Positions 1-7,882 of a stretch of 64,000 nt of DNA are shown one piece after another. How positions within the stretch are numbered: the first letter of the stretch is position 1; every line of letters starts with the position of its first letter. The stretch is from a virus: IMG/VR virus record IMGVR_UViG_3300032896_000001, positions 41,096 through 105,095 of that record. One strand, given 5' to 3'. A program made the translations under genes and the position numbers. Under the pieces are notes generated by a model. It was given only the letters and a program-made list of their open reading frames with translations, ran no database searches and was not told the DNA's origin.

Positions 1-1
1 C

Positions 2-931
2 TACGGCTCCGGCAACAGCCAGGGCAACAGCAACAGCGTCGAGACCGGCGGCAGCACCTCCACCAACACCGTCACCGGCACCGTCACCGCCATCCGCGGC
101 GCCGTCTGCTACGACTGGTTCCAGAGCAGCAACGGCACCGTCTGGTACTACTACACGACGACCACCGTCAACTCGGTCACGATGACCAAGGTCATCACCA
201 CCAACCAGGCGCTCCCCACCACCATCCCCGACCTGTCCGCCAACTGGAACGGCGTCGCCGGCGTCCCCACCTACAACGCGGCGGCTGACAACGGCTCCGC
301 GAACGCCGACGACTACGACGGGTTCCTCGCCAGCCTCTCCGGCGACTACTCCTCCACCGGCCAGTGGGTCAAGCCCGGCACCGGCACCGCCAACCCGTCC
401 CAGTGGACCTCCCTCAACGGCGCCGCCCTCACCCTCGGCGGCGGCACCGTCAACGAGATCGAGGAATACCTCTTCCTCACCCTCTGGAACGCCGTCAAGT
501 GCTCGCCCACCGCGATCATGATGAACGCAGCCCAGGCGCAGGAAGTCGCCAACCTCATCCTCGCCAGCGGCAGCGCGACCACCTTCCTCAACACCGACGC
601 CTCGGGCCGCATCAGCGTCACCGCCGGCGGCCGCGTCGGGGAGATCGTCAACGCCCCCGCCGGCGGCGCCACCGTCCCCATCGAGGTCCACGTCTCGCTG
701 CCCCCGGGCACCATCATCGCGAGGACCGACCGGGTGCCCTTCCCGCAGGCCAACATCAGCAACGTCCTCGCGATGCGCTGCCTCCGCGACACCGCCCAGT
801 TCGACTACGGCATCGCGCGAGTCGCCGGGACCAAGGGCGGGGGGCCCCGCAAAGAGTTCGAGATAAGGTCAGTCAGTGCCCTGGCGAACCGCGCGCCGGT
901 AGCCATGGCTGTGCTGTCAAACGTCTCCTAG
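2..931 (+). CDS. Major capsid protein, C-terminal part (5' end outside window)
   Basis: The frame is open from base 2, with no start in the window, to a TAG at 931; about 309 residues are visible. The N-terminal visible part is Gly/Ser/Thr/Asn-rich and the C-terminal part has the look of an HK97-fold coat protein: an LPPGTIIARTD stretch, then PFPQANISN, then a short basic tail. Head-tail connector and tail genes follow at about 5.7 kb, where a capsid gene is expected. The role would be the icosahedral shell subunit. The family call rests on C-terminal sequence character plus gene order; no scaffold or protease gene is visible. Confidence 0.72.
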   Translation, partial: YGSGNSQGNSNSVETGGSTSTNTVTGTVTAIRGAVCYDWFQSSNGTVWYYYTTTTVNSVTMTKVITTNQALPTTIPDLSANWNGVAGVPTYNAAADNGSANADDYDGFLASLSGDYSSTGQWVKPGTGTANPSQWTSLNGAALTLGGGTVNEIEEYLFLTLWNAVKCSPTAIMMNAAQAQEVANLILASGSATTFLNTDASGRISVTAGGRVGEIVNAPAGGATVPIEVHVSLPPGTIIARTDRVPFPQANISNVLAMRCLRDTAQFDYGIARVAGTKGGGPRKEFEIRSVSALANRAPVAMAVLSNVS

Positions 932-1017
932 CTGGGGCGACAAGACAATTCAAGGGTTTTCATCGCACCGTACACGTGTTCTACCTCGGCATGATAGGCT
1001 CTTGGTAGTAATCAGGC

Positions 1018-1049
1018 GGCCCGGTCGGTGAGTCACCACCGGCCGGGCC
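1018..1049 (+). other. Hairpin in the leader of the HNH gene
   Basis: An imperfect GC-rich stem-loop (arms around GGCCCGGTCGGTG and CACCACCGGCCGGGCC) lies between the capsid stop and the HNH start at 1085. It is followed by AAGCCTGCCAACC and then the ribosome site. A hairpin with a similar follow-on (AAGCAAGCCAACC) precedes the HNH gene at 32357, so this may be a leader carried by both mobile endonuclease genes, or a terminator of the capsid transcript. Confidence 0.45.
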
Positions 1050-1084
1050 AAGCCTGCCAACCCGCCATCACCGGGAGACAGACC

Positions 1085-2155
1085 GTGATCAACCCTACGG
1101 AAGAAAACCCTGCTCGCAAGGGCGAGCCGTGCCCTCTCGTGGAGAACGGCAAGATCTGCGGGGAGCCCGTGTTCGCGCGCGGGTGGTGCTCGAAGCACTA
1201 CACGACCGCGAGGCGCTTCGGCGACCCGCTGTTCCCTGTGAAGCGCCGCGGCAAGCAGGGCGGCAAGTGTCTCGCGCCCGAGGGGTGCGACAAGCCGGCC
1301 AAGGCGCACAATCTCTGCGAGAACCACCGCAGGCTGATGGCCAAGTACGGCGAGACGACACCCTCGCGCGAGCGGCGTTTCTGGGCGAAGGTCGACAAGA
1401 GCGGCGGCCCCGACGCCTGCTGGCCTTGGACCGGCTGGTGTCAGAAGAACGGCTACGGCCAGTACGGCTCCACTCGCAACGGCTCGAACCTGGTCCACCG
1501 CATCGCCTACGAGTACCTAGTCGACCCCATCCCGGACGGCCTCGTACTCGACCACCTGTGCCACACGGCCGACCCGCAGTGCGCAGACAACGACGCCTGC
1601 CCGCACCGCAAATGCTGCAACCCGAAACACGGGGAGCCCGTCACCAGGCGCGAGAACATCGCCCGAGGTCGAGGCGGCGACTCGTGGGGCTACGTGCCCG
1701 ATCCCATCCCGGCCCCGGCCGAGAAGCCGATCAACTGCGTCAAGTGCGGCCGCACGGACAAGCCCGTCTACAAGAGCGGCATGTGCCGCCTCTGCTACCG
1801 CAAGCGTCACGAAGACCCCGCTTTCATGCCCCGGGCGGAGCGAACGCTCGAGGTCCGCTTCTGGTCCAAGGTCGACAAGGACGGCCCGCTCCCTTATGAG
1901 CGGCTTGACCTGGGGCCGTGCTGGATCTGGACCGCCGGCATCAATAAGACGACCGGCTATGCCCGATTCGCCGTCAAGCATGGCGAGATGATGGACGGCC
2001 ACCGCCTCTCGTACCTAATGGCCCACGGCTCGATCCCCGAGAAGCACGACGTGCATCACGTGTGCCTCCGGCGGGCCTGCGTTAACCCGGCCCACCTCGA
2101 GGCCGTGACTCGATCTGTCAACCTCGCCGAGCGGAAGAACCGCCGGAGCAGGTAG
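1085..2155 (+). CDS. Double-domain HNH endonuclease (free-standing, homing type)
   Basis: This 356-aa protein has two copies of the actinophage HNH unit. The first runs from FWAKVDKS through CWPWTGW, HRIAYEYL and DHLCHTADPQC to CNPKH. The second runs from FWSKVDKDGP through CWIWTAG, HRLSYLMAHG and DVHHVCLRRACVNPAHL. CxxC-type zinc knuckles precede each unit (residues about 15-60 and 215-240). GTG 1085 is preferred over the in-frame GTG 1028 because GGGAGA lies just upstream of it and the earlier codons fall in the leader hairpin. Such genes are usually mobile and make site-specific breaks; this one sits between capsid and accessory genes. Confidence 0.88.
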   Translation: MINPTEENPARKGEPCPLVENGKICGEPVFARGWCSKHYTTARRFGDPLFPVKRRGKQGGKCLAPEGCDKPAKAHNLCENHRRLMAKYGETTPSRERRFWAKVDKSGGPDACWPWTGWCQKNGYGQYGSTRNGSNLVHRIAYEYLVDPIPDGLVLDHLCHTADPQCADNDACPHRKCCNPKHGEPVTRRENIARGRGGDSWGYVPDPIPAPAEKPINCVKCGRTDKPVYKSGMCRLCYRKRHEDPAFMPRAERTLEVRFWSKVDKDGPLPYERLDLGPCWIWTAGINKTTGYARFAVKHGEMMDGHRLSYLMAHGSIPEKHDVHHVCLRRACVNPAHLEAVTRSVNLAERKNRRSR

Positions 2156-2212
2156 GCGCAGCGGAACGGCCCCGGCGGGACTGCTCCGCGCCGGGGCCGT
2201 TCGCTGTCGGGG

Positions 2213-3106
2213 CTAGGGCAGGTCGGGCTCCTGGCTGTCGTCCCACGGGCCGAATTCCTCCGGCGGGAACATGATCTCCGCGACGTCGGCCGGGGTCATC
2301 CCGAGGTCGCGGGCGACCTTCTTGACGGGCGACGGGTGACCTTCGGGGACCTCGTTCCAGGCGTCCCAGACGTCCTTGAACATCTGCTTCGTGCGAATGA
2401 AGGCGGCCTCTTCCGCGTCCTCGGCCGTTGTGGCGTCGTCGGGGACCGCGAACCGGGCGGCCTCGCGCTCCACGTCCGGGACGTCCTCGGCGGACTCGAG
2501 GACGAGCTCGGCGGCGCGCGTGAGCCGGTTGGCGATCAGGAGCGCCTCCTCGGGCGACAGCATCGCGTACGCCTGCTGGCGGTCGTCCCCGTCGATTCCA
2601 AGCCCGACCATGCCGGGGGTCATCCCGAGGTCGCGGGCGACCTTCTTGACGGGCGACGGGTGACCTTCGGGGACCTCGTTCCAGGCGTCCCAGACGTCCT
2701 TGAACATCTGCTTCGTGCGAATGAAGGCGGCCTCTTCCGCGTCCTCGGCCGTTGTGGCGTCGTCGGGGACCGCGAACCGGGCGGCCTCGCGCTCCACGTC
2801 CGGGACGTCCTCGGCGGACTCGAGGACGAGCTCGGCGGCGCGCGTGAGCCGGTTGGCGATCAGGAGCGCCTCCTCGGGCGACAGCATCGCGTACGCCTGC
2901 TGGCGGTCGTCCCCGTCGATTCCAAGCCCGACCATGCCGGGGTCGTGGCCGGGCGCGCCGCAGTCGTCGCATTCGAAGGCGCCCTCGGGGGCGAAGACGT
3001 GCTCGACGGCGATGCGGTCTCCGCCGCAGTCCCCGAAGACGACTCCGATCGTGCGGGTGCGCATCGGGATGCCCTTGCTGGCGGCTTCGGGTTCGCTCTC
3101 GCTCAC
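2213..3106 (-). CDS. Hypothetical acidic protein with a perfect internal duplication
   Basis: The 297-aa product has no family I recognise. After an N-terminal segment with a CDDCG knuckle (about residues 47-51), a 108-residue block is present twice with identical DNA. Each copy ends in a helix-turn-helix-like stretch, VARDLGMTP, and the second continues into ADVAEIMFPPE. The GTG start overlaps the stop of the upstream RHH-HNH gene by 4 bp, so the two form a leftward pair facing the virion operon. The duplication may be real and recent or an assembly artefact. Confidence 0.7.
   Translation of the reverse strand: MSESEPEAASKGIPMRTRTIGVVFGDCGGDRIAVEHVFAPEGAFECDDCGAPGHDPGMVGLGIDGDDRQQAYAMLSPEEALLIANRLTRAAELVLESAEDVPDVEREAARFAVPDDATTAEDAEEAAFIRTKQMFKDVWDAWNEVPEGHPSPVKKVARDLGMTPGMVGLGIDGDDRQQAYAMLSPEEALLIANRLTRAAELVLESAEDVPDVEREAARFAVPDDATTAEDAEEAAFIRTKQMFKDVWDAWNEVPEGHPSPVKKVARDLGMTPADVAEIMFPPEEFGPWDDSQEPDLP
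2292..2939. repeat. Perfect 324-bp tandem duplication (two copies)
   Basis: Copy 1 is 2292-2615 and copy 2 is 2616-2939. No mismatch was found when the two were read side by side. The unit is exactly 108 codons, so the reading frame of the host gene is preserved and the protein simply carries the block twice. Confidence 0.95.
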
Positions 3107-3477
3107 GGGTTCTCCTTGGGGTCGATGATTCGAAGGTTGGACAGGTCGTTGTTGCGCGGGTCGCCGTCTATGTGGTGGACGACGCGCCCGTCTTGCGGAG
3201 TGATGCCTGCGCGGCGGCGTCCGGCCCGGAGCGCGGCGGCCTTGTCGCGGTACTCTTCCGCCGCCTCCACGTCGGCCAGGAGGGCGTCAAGGCCGGCGAG
3301 CCAGTCGGCGCTGACGAGGACGGCCGTCCCGTCGAGTCGCAGGCGGGCGCTGTCGAGCGCGGCCACGAGGACGTCGTTCATGCCCGCTCCGCGCTGCGCC
3401 GCCGAGACCTTGAGCCAGCGGTGGAGCTCTGGCGGCAGTTTCGCGAGGAACCTAACCCGCTTATCTTCATTACTCAT
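3103..3477 (-). CDS. Ribbon-helix-helix/HNH fusion protein
   Basis: In this 124-aa protein the N-terminus (RVRFLAKLPPELHRWLKVSA, residues 7-26) looks like an Arc/CopG ribbon-helix-helix DNA-binding module, and the C-terminus (VVHHIDGDPRNNDLSNLRII) is the core of a compact HNH nuclease. It is short for a free-standing HNH enzyme; an RHH module could supply DNA targeting. It leads a two-gene leftward cassette (4-bp overlap with the gene ending at 2213) and diverges from the gene at 3507. Confidence 0.72.
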   Translation of the reverse strand: MSNEDKRVRFLAKLPPELHRWLKVSAAQRGAGMNDVLVAALDSARLRLDGTAVLVSADWLAGLDALLADVEAAEEYRDKAAALRAGRRRAGITPQDGRVVHHIDGDPRNNDLSNLRIIDPKENP

Positions 3478-3486
3478 GTAATCAAG

Positions 3487-3499
3487 CTTATCAGATAAG
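3487..3499. promoter_or_regulatory. 13-bp palindrome in the divergent intergenic gap
   Basis: CTTATCAGATAAG is a perfect inverted repeat about a central A, in the AT-rich 29-bp gap between the leftward RHH-HNH gene and the rightward gene at 3507. RHH proteins often bind short palindromes next to their own gene, so autoregulation is possible. The downstream GATAAGGAG part also overlaps the ribosome site of the rightward gene. Confidence 0.4.
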
Positions 3500-3506
3500 G
3501 AGCGCC

Positions 3507-3974
3507 ATGGACCTCTACTCGAAGGTCGGCGCCGACTCTCACGTCGACCCCGTGCACGGCCGGTTCACCCCAGACGAGGAGACCGGCGCGTTCCACTTCC
3601 CCGACGAGGTGTCGGACGCGATCGGCGGGTTCGCCGTCAAAGGGAAGAAGTTGTGGGAGAACGAGACGGAGCGGGCCGACCGGATGCACGGCCTGGACCT
3701 CGCCCGCCGGCGCGATCCCGCGACGATGCTGACGATGCAGGAGGAGAACGTCGCGCTGATGCGGCAGCTGACGCAGCTGACCGCGCAGCTCGCCGCAGTC
3801 CAGATCGGCCAGGCCGCGCCCGCGGCCCCGTCCGAGCCCGCCGTCGCCGCCGAGGCGACCGTCGAGCCCGTGGCCGAGCCTGGGGTCGAATCCGCCCCCG
3901 AGCCGTCGCCTGAGCCGCGCGCAGCCGCCGTGAAGGCCTCCCGCACGCCGAAGGTCGCGGCGAAGCCCGCATAA
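3507..3974 (+). CDS. Hypothetical capsid-proximal protein with coiled coil and Ala/Pro/Glu tail
   Basis: The 155-aa product starts at ATG after AAGGAG. Residues 1-60 are mixed alpha/beta. Residues about 75-100 (MLTMQEENVALMRQLTQL onward) form a heptad-like coiled coil. Residues about 100-155 are a low-complexity Ala/Pro/Glu/Val tail. It lies in the head region between capsid and connector genes, so a head-associated or assembly role is possible. No family is recognised. Confidence 0.75.
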   Translation: MDLYSKVGADSHVDPVHGRFTPDEETGAFHFPDEVSDAIGGFAVKGKKLWENETERADRMHGLDLARRRDPATMLTMQEENVALMRQLTQLTAQLAAVQIGQAAPAAPSEPAVAAEATVEPVAEPGVESAPEPSPEPRAAAVKASRTPKVAAKPA

Positions 3975-4027
3975 CCCCGCAGCACCCCGTTTCCGCCCCC
4001 GCGAGCGCCCGCTCCGGAGGTTTCGTC

Positions 4028-4129
4028 ATGCCCCGCCTCCGCGGCCGGGCAGCCGCCCCAGCCCGACCCGCGCGGCATTCCCCGCGCCAGCCCACCGGAG
4101 GTAAACCATGCCGAACTCAGTGCTCGTGA
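4028..4129 (+). CDS. Possible 33-aa Arg/Pro-rich peptide
   Basis: ATG 4028 follows a strong GGAGG with 7-nt spacing and reads 33 codons, overlapping the start of the next gene by 22 bp. The peptide is basic (MPRLRGRAAAPARPARHS onward). It could be a genuine small gene or a decoy created by duplicated CCGGAGGT ribosome sites, and there is no homology evidence. Confidence 0.3.
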   Translation: MPRLRGRAAAPARPARHSPRQPTGGKPCRTQCS

Positions 4130-4767
4130 CCGGCGGCAACAACGGCCCCCTCGCGACGGAGAACATCAGCACCCCGGCGACGTTCAACGCCGAGATCACC
4201 GCCCTCGGCGGCATCAACACGCAGCAGCTCCCCGCCGGGTACCTCGGCCAGTCGATCAGCTCCGACGTCCTGTCCGCCACGGCGGTGGTCCTGACGACCG
4301 CCTACGGGTACCTCACCCGGGTCGTCGTCCCCGTCGCGGGCGTCACCTCCTACCTGGACGTGATCCTCACCGCGTACGGTTCGCCGACCGGGGCGATCTG
4401 GGGGCTCTACACCGGCTCCGGCGTCAACCCGGTCGCCTGGACGGCGGAGTCCCACGCGAGCATCACCGGCAACGGGCTCACGTCCGTCCCCTGGGTGACG
4501 CCGGCGAGCATCGCGGCGGGGACGTACTACGTGTACCAGTGCTACACGGCCACCACCCCGTCGATGCCGGGCGTCACCGCGACGTCCACCGGGTCCGCCG
4601 GGGCGGCGATCATGAACCCGAACTGCTCGCTGTCCGCCACGGTTCCCACCCTGAACTCGGCCGTCCTGACATCGGGCGCCCCGACGACGATCGGCTCGAC
4701 GACCCAGCTCACCTGGGGCACCTCGTGGGCGTTCGCGGCGACCAAGCTGTGGTACGGGATCCGGTAA
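4108..4767 (+). CDS. Beta-rich structural protein, possibly head decoration or fibre
   Basis: The 219-aa product has an ideal ribosome site (CCGGAGGTAAACC before ATG) and Thr/Ser/Gly/Ala-rich composition with alternating hydrophobic residues, typical of beta-sandwich virion proteins. Stretches such as YLDVILTAYGSP and AIWGLYTGSG resemble the tail-tip modules at 16-19 kb only in general character. Its position in the head region suggests a decoration protein, but this is inference. Confidence 0.72.
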   Translation: MPNSVLVTGGNNGPLATENISTPATFNAEITALGGINTQQLPAGYLGQSISSDVLSATAVVLTTAYGYLTRVVVPVAGVTSYLDVILTAYGSPTGAIWGLYTGSGVNPVAWTAESHASITGNGLTSVPWVTPASIAAGTYYVYQCYTATTPSMPGVTATSTGSAGAAIMNPNCSLSATVPTLNSAVLTSGAPTTIGSTTQLTWGTSWAFAATKLWYGIR

Positions 4768-5205
4768 CCGCCTGCACCGGCAGTCCGGCTTGACGTGCAC
4801 CATGATCCCGCCCGGGGTCCGGTGGCAAGGGCCTGCGGGCTGCGGGATGACGTTGCGGAACGGCGTGAAGACGACCGGCTTGTACCGGGGCGCCTCGCCG
4901 ACCCGCGCGCCCGCAGCGTAGGCCCAGGTCTTCTCCAGACCCGCGCGCCCGCAGTGACCGCAGGTGTCCTCTTCCTCGGTCACCGTCCAGACGGACCAGC
5001 ATTCCCGGCACCGCCACGACTCGCCGACGGCCAGCGTCTCGAGGCGGGGCCGGGATAGGCAGCGGTGGCGGGTGACGGCCTCGTCGCACGTCTTGCACCC
5101 GCTGTCGCCCGTCATCAGCCACCGGTTGCCGAGAGGCGTCCCGCACTCCGGGCAGCACGCCGGGGCCAAGTCGTAGGCGAAGATCCCCGTCTCGTTCTCG
5201 CTCAC
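4117..5205 (-). CDS. Zinc-finger protein; only the 5' part (about 4770-5205) is credible
   Basis: The first 140 or so residues carry four CxxC knuckles (CCPEC, CKTC, CRECW, CGHCG) and look like a real small zinc-binding protein. The frame has no stop until 4117, so as read it would run antisense through nearly all of the gene at 4108-4767. That is implausible. A base error near 4780 may hide the true stop, or the reading changes frame and ends at 4709. The ATG overlaps the stop of the gene upstream (5202-5651) by 4 bp, as expected for a leftward pair. Confidence 0.45.
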   Translation of the reverse strand: MSENETGIFAYDLAPACCPECGTPLGNRWLMTGDSGCKTCDEAVTRHRCLSRPRLETLAVGESWRCRECWSVWTVTEEEDTCGHCGRAGLEKTWAYAAGARVGEAPRYKPVVFTPFRNVIPQPAGPCHRTPGGIMVHVKPDCRCRRLPDPVPQLGRRERPRGAPGELGRRADRRRGARCQDGRVQGGNRGGQRAVRVHDRRPGGPGGRRGDARHRRGGGRVALVHVVRPRRDARRRHPGDGREPVAGDARVGLRRPGDRVDAGAGVEPPDRPGRRTVRGEDHVQVGGDARDGDDDPGEVPVGGRQDHRRGGQDVGADRLAEVPGGELLRVDAAEGGDLGVERRRGADVLRREGAVVAAGHEH

Positions 5206-5651
5206 GGGTGCAACTCCAGCGTGAAGCCGTGTGCCCGGGGCTCTCGCACGAGCATCCCCTGCCCTCCGGTCATGTCCGCGTCGTCGATGTCCGCGCTTCC
5301 GCCCAGCTTCCGGACCAGCGCGGCGACGATGTACGACGAGTCGACGGCCTCGCGCCGCATCTTCCGGTCTGCGCAGTCAAGGCTCTCCAGCGTCGCAGTC
5401 AACTCCTCGCGCAGCCGCATGACCTCCTGCGCCCATTCCAGCAGCGTGTGGGTTTCCAGGTGCGCCCTGACGACCTCTTCGGCCGCCATGGCGCGGTCGC
5501 GGAGGAACCGCCAGATGTCCGCATCCGAGGTGATCGCCTCGCCTGGTGGCGGCGGCGGGCCGGTCCCCTTCCAGGGGCATGCGGCCAGCGGGCACTCGTA
5601 GATCGTCACCGGCATCGTGACCTCAGCCCGCGGCGGCGTGCTCTCGCTCAT
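5202..5651 (-). CDS. Hypothetical protein with helical core
   Basis: The 149-aa product contains one CPLAACPWKG knuckle near residue 20 (zinc-finger-like CxxxxC) followed by a long helical, Glu/Arg-rich segment (about residues 45-105). It is the first gene of a leftward accessory pair inserted in the rightward head operon. No function is assigned. Confidence 0.65.
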   Translation of the reverse strand: MSESTPPRAEVTMPVTIYECPLAACPWKGTGPPPPPGEAITSDADIWRFLRDRAMAAEEVVRAHLETHTLLEWAQEVMRLREELTATLESLDCADRKMRREAVDSSYIVAALVRKLGGSADIDDADMTGGQGMLVREPRAHGFTLELHP

Positions 5652-5691
5652 GCCGTCAATGATGGCGCAAGCCGGGAGGTGGCCTCCTCCC

Positions 5692-6675
5692 GTGCCCTTG
5701 ACTACGCCCTACGTTTCCGTCCAGATGCTGGTTGACGCGCCTACCGGTGTGAGCTGGTCGCTCCTCCCGAAGCCGAAGGCGACTACGGCCCAGAATTACG
5801 CCGAGCTCAATAACTGCCTGTGGCGCGCGACGAGCATGGTGGATACCTACTGCCGGCAGGCGCTCCGCTCCACCCTCGCCGTCGAGTACCTCAACGGCCC
5901 CGGCGTCCCGCGGTGCAACGTCGACCCGAACACCGGCAACGGGGTGCTGCAGACCCGATGGTGGCCGGTCACGGAGATCCTCGCGATCCAGGTTTCCTCC
6001 AGCCGGAACTTCGACAACAACTACACGCCGGTCACCGCAGGGCAGTGGCGCATCCGCCACCCGCTCATCTCGATCGGCGACTCGGCCAGCGCGACGGCCC
6101 CCGACGGCGGCTGGACGATCGACGTCGCCCCCGGGTGGATCACCTGGTCCGCGTGCGGGCGCGGGCCCGTCCCGGGGTCGTGGTCGGGCGGCGGCGGACG
6201 GGGCGGCACGCTGGTGCAGCTCGCCTACTTCAACGGCTGGCCGCACACCTCGCTCACCGGGGACGCCGAGGCGGGCGATACCGAGATCAACGTCGACGAC
6301 GTGACCGGCTGGACGAACGCGTCCGGGTTCGTGTACGACGGCTCCGCGACCGAGGCCATGTCGGGCGCGTCCGTCGCCGCGACGACCCCGGTCACGCTGC
6401 CGTACGACGCCGGCACCGCGCAGGCCGGGCCGGGGACGATCACCCTGTCCTCGCCGCTGAACTTCGGCCACCAGGCGGGGACGGTCGTCTCCGCACTGCC
6501 GGCCGATGTCATCTACGCGACGATCCTCGCCGCGGCGGTGCAGGCGCTCACGGGCGGGACGGACGCGATCACGATCCAGTCGATCGGCGGCGAGCACTCC
6601 TCGCCGCAGCCGACGGCCGACGGGATGACGAAGCAGTACCAGGCGCTCCTGAACGAGTACCGCCGGGTGATGTGA
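5692..6675 (+). CDS. Head-tail connector (gp6-like adaptor)
   Basis: 327 aa from GTG 5692. A longer in-frame ATG at 5617 would overlap the leftward gene, whereas GTG 5692 has GGGAGG 12 nt upstream. The N-terminal third has the adaptor pattern: helices around AELNNCLWRATSMVDTYC, then QTRWWPVTEILAIQVSSS. A beta-rich insertion (about 190-280) and a C-terminal helix (YQALLNEYRRVM) follow. The protein would form the ring joining portal and tail. Gene order (capsid, adaptor, neck, tail) supports it. Confidence 0.78.
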   Translation: MPLTTPYVSVQMLVDAPTGVSWSLLPKPKATTAQNYAELNNCLWRATSMVDTYCRQALRSTLAVEYLNGPGVPRCNVDPNTGNGVLQTRWWPVTEILAIQVSSSRNFDNNYTPVTAGQWRIRHPLISIGDSASATAPDGGWTIDVAPGWITWSACGRGPVPGSWSGGGGRGGTLVQLAYFNGWPHTSLTGDAEAGDTEINVDDVTGWTNASGFVYDGSATEAMSGASVAATTPVTLPYDAGTAQAGPGTITLSSPLNFGHQAGTVVSALPADVIYATILAAAVQALTGGTDAITIQSIGGEHSSPQPTADGMTKQYQALLNEYRRVM

Positions 6676-6684
6676 GGGGGCCGG

Positions 6685-7188
6685 GTGCTCGACAGCGTCC
6701 AGTGTTACGTCCGCGGCATTCTCGACAACCTGCCGATCCCGGTCGCGGGCATCCCGCCTCTGACCGCATGGGTCACGCCCCCGGCGCTCGAGCAGGCGGA
6801 CGGCCCGAGGGCTCACGTGTGGGGCGGCACCGTCCCTGTGAGCAGGCAGACGGCGCCGCGCGGCCAGGGTTTCAAGAAGTTCCCGTGGACGATCGACGTC
6901 TACCTTGTGTACCTCACGACCCCGGACGACGGGCTCGCGTCGGAGCCGTTCCCGAAGATCATCGACGCGGTGATGTGGGCGTTCTTCACGACGACGATGC
7001 CGTTGTTCATCAGCGCCGAGGGCGTCCCGATGGGGCCCAATGCGGTGAACGAGACCGACACGCAGATCCAGAAGATAGGCGAGTCGCCGCGCCTGCAGTA
7101 CCCGCCGGAGAAGATGGTCGGCCCGATGCAGATGCTCTGGTACACCGCGTTGCTGCAGGTCGACGTCGAGGAGGTCGTCCAAGCGTGA
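6685..7188 (+). CDS. Neck protein, probably tail-terminator type
   Basis: The 167-aa product starts at GTG after a GAGGGGG ribosome site, 9 nt past the adaptor gene. The central segment (FPWTIDVYLVYLTTPDD, then KIIDAVMWAFFTTTMP) alternates strand and helix as in small alpha/beta neck and terminator proteins. Its stop overlaps the GTG of the next gene (GTGA). Function is inferred from position between the adaptor and the gp10-like gene; head closure is the alternative. Confidence 0.62.
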   Translation: MLDSVQCYVRGILDNLPIPVAGIPPLTAWVTPPALEQADGPRAHVWGGTVPVSRQTAPRGQGFKKFPWTIDVYLVYLTTPDDGLASEPFPKIIDAVMWAFFTTTMPLFISAEGVPMGPNAVNETDTQIQKIGESPRLQYPPEKMVGPMQMLWYTALLQVDVEEVVQA

Positions 7189-7643
7189 GCATGACCATGA
7201 CGGTCTCCGGCGCGGACCGGTCGCTGAAGTTCGACTGGCAGGCCGCGAGCCGGGCGTGGGCGGCGGACGTCGAGCCGCTCGCGTCGAGGGCGGTGAAGAT
7301 GGCGTCCCCGGTCGGGGCCGGGCCGACCGCGGGGAAGCTGCGGCAGTCGATCGGCTCCCGCCTCGAGCCCTCTCCGTCGCAGATGTGGGTGGTCCTGTTC
7401 GGCACCGTCCCGTACCTGCCGTACGTCATCGGGGGCACGAGGGCTCACCCGATCGCCGCGAGGAACGCGAAGGCGCTGCGCTGGCTCGAGAACCGGGGGC
7501 ACGGGCCGATCGCGTACGCGAAGAGCGTCCAGCACCCCGGGACCAAGGCCAACGACTTCCCCGAGCGGGCCATCTCGCCGCTGACGAGCCTGATCCTGCA
7601 GAGCTTCGCCGACGCCGCGAGGGAGGCCGTCATTGTCGAGTAA
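7185..7643 (+). CDS. HK97 gp10-like neck/tail-component protein
   Basis: 152 aa; GTG 7185 overlaps the previous stop. The pattern of an amphipathic helix with Trp/Ala, a PVGAGPTAGKLRQSI loop and then PYLPYVIGGTRAHPI matches gp10-like proteins, in which a conserved pattern of this kind (Tyr, Gly-Thr, His-Pro) follows the TG-LR segment. It would act at the neck during head-tail joining. Confidence 0.75.
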   Translation: MSMTMTVSGADRSLKFDWQAASRAWAADVEPLASRAVKMASPVGAGPTAGKLRQSIGSRLEPSPSQMWVVLFGTVPYLPYVIGGTRAHPIAARNAKALRWLENRGHGPIAYAKSVQHPGTKANDFPERAISPLTSLILQSFADAAREAVIVE

Positions 7644-7875
7644 CGAACGGGTGCGGCTCCGGTACACCGGAGGCCACCCGACCACGTTCACCCACCACGG
7701 CATCGGCGAGGTAGAACCCGGGGCGGAGTTCGAGGTCCCGGCGGCCGACGCCGGCCGGTACACCCGCAGGGCGGACGTCGAGCCCGTGACGGCCAGCGGC
7801 AAGCGGAAGCCCAAGGGCGCCGCCGCGCAGGCCGACGGCGGCGCGGACGGCGCCGAAGGCGCCGAAGGCGAGTAG
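7633..7875 (+). CDS. Small neck-region protein with Ala/Gly tail
   Basis: 80 aa from TTG 7633, with GGGAGG just upstream inside the previous gene. Residues 1-50 form a compact beta-rich domain (VRLRYTGGHPTTFTHHGIGE, then FEVPAADAGRY). The rest is Lys/Ala/Gly/Asp/Glu low complexity. Similar small proteins commonly sit between gp10-like and major tail genes; the role is unknown. Confidence 0.7.
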   Translation: MSSNERVRLRYTGGHPTTFTHHGIGEVEPGAEFEVPAADAGRYTRRADVEPVTASGKRKPKGAAAQADGGADGAEGAEGE

Positions 7876-7882
7876 CGAGGCG

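Noticed and set aside
1018-1049. Possible tRNA in the HNH leader
   Set aside because: No cloverleaf, T-loop or anticodon stem can be drawn; the fold is a simple hairpin.
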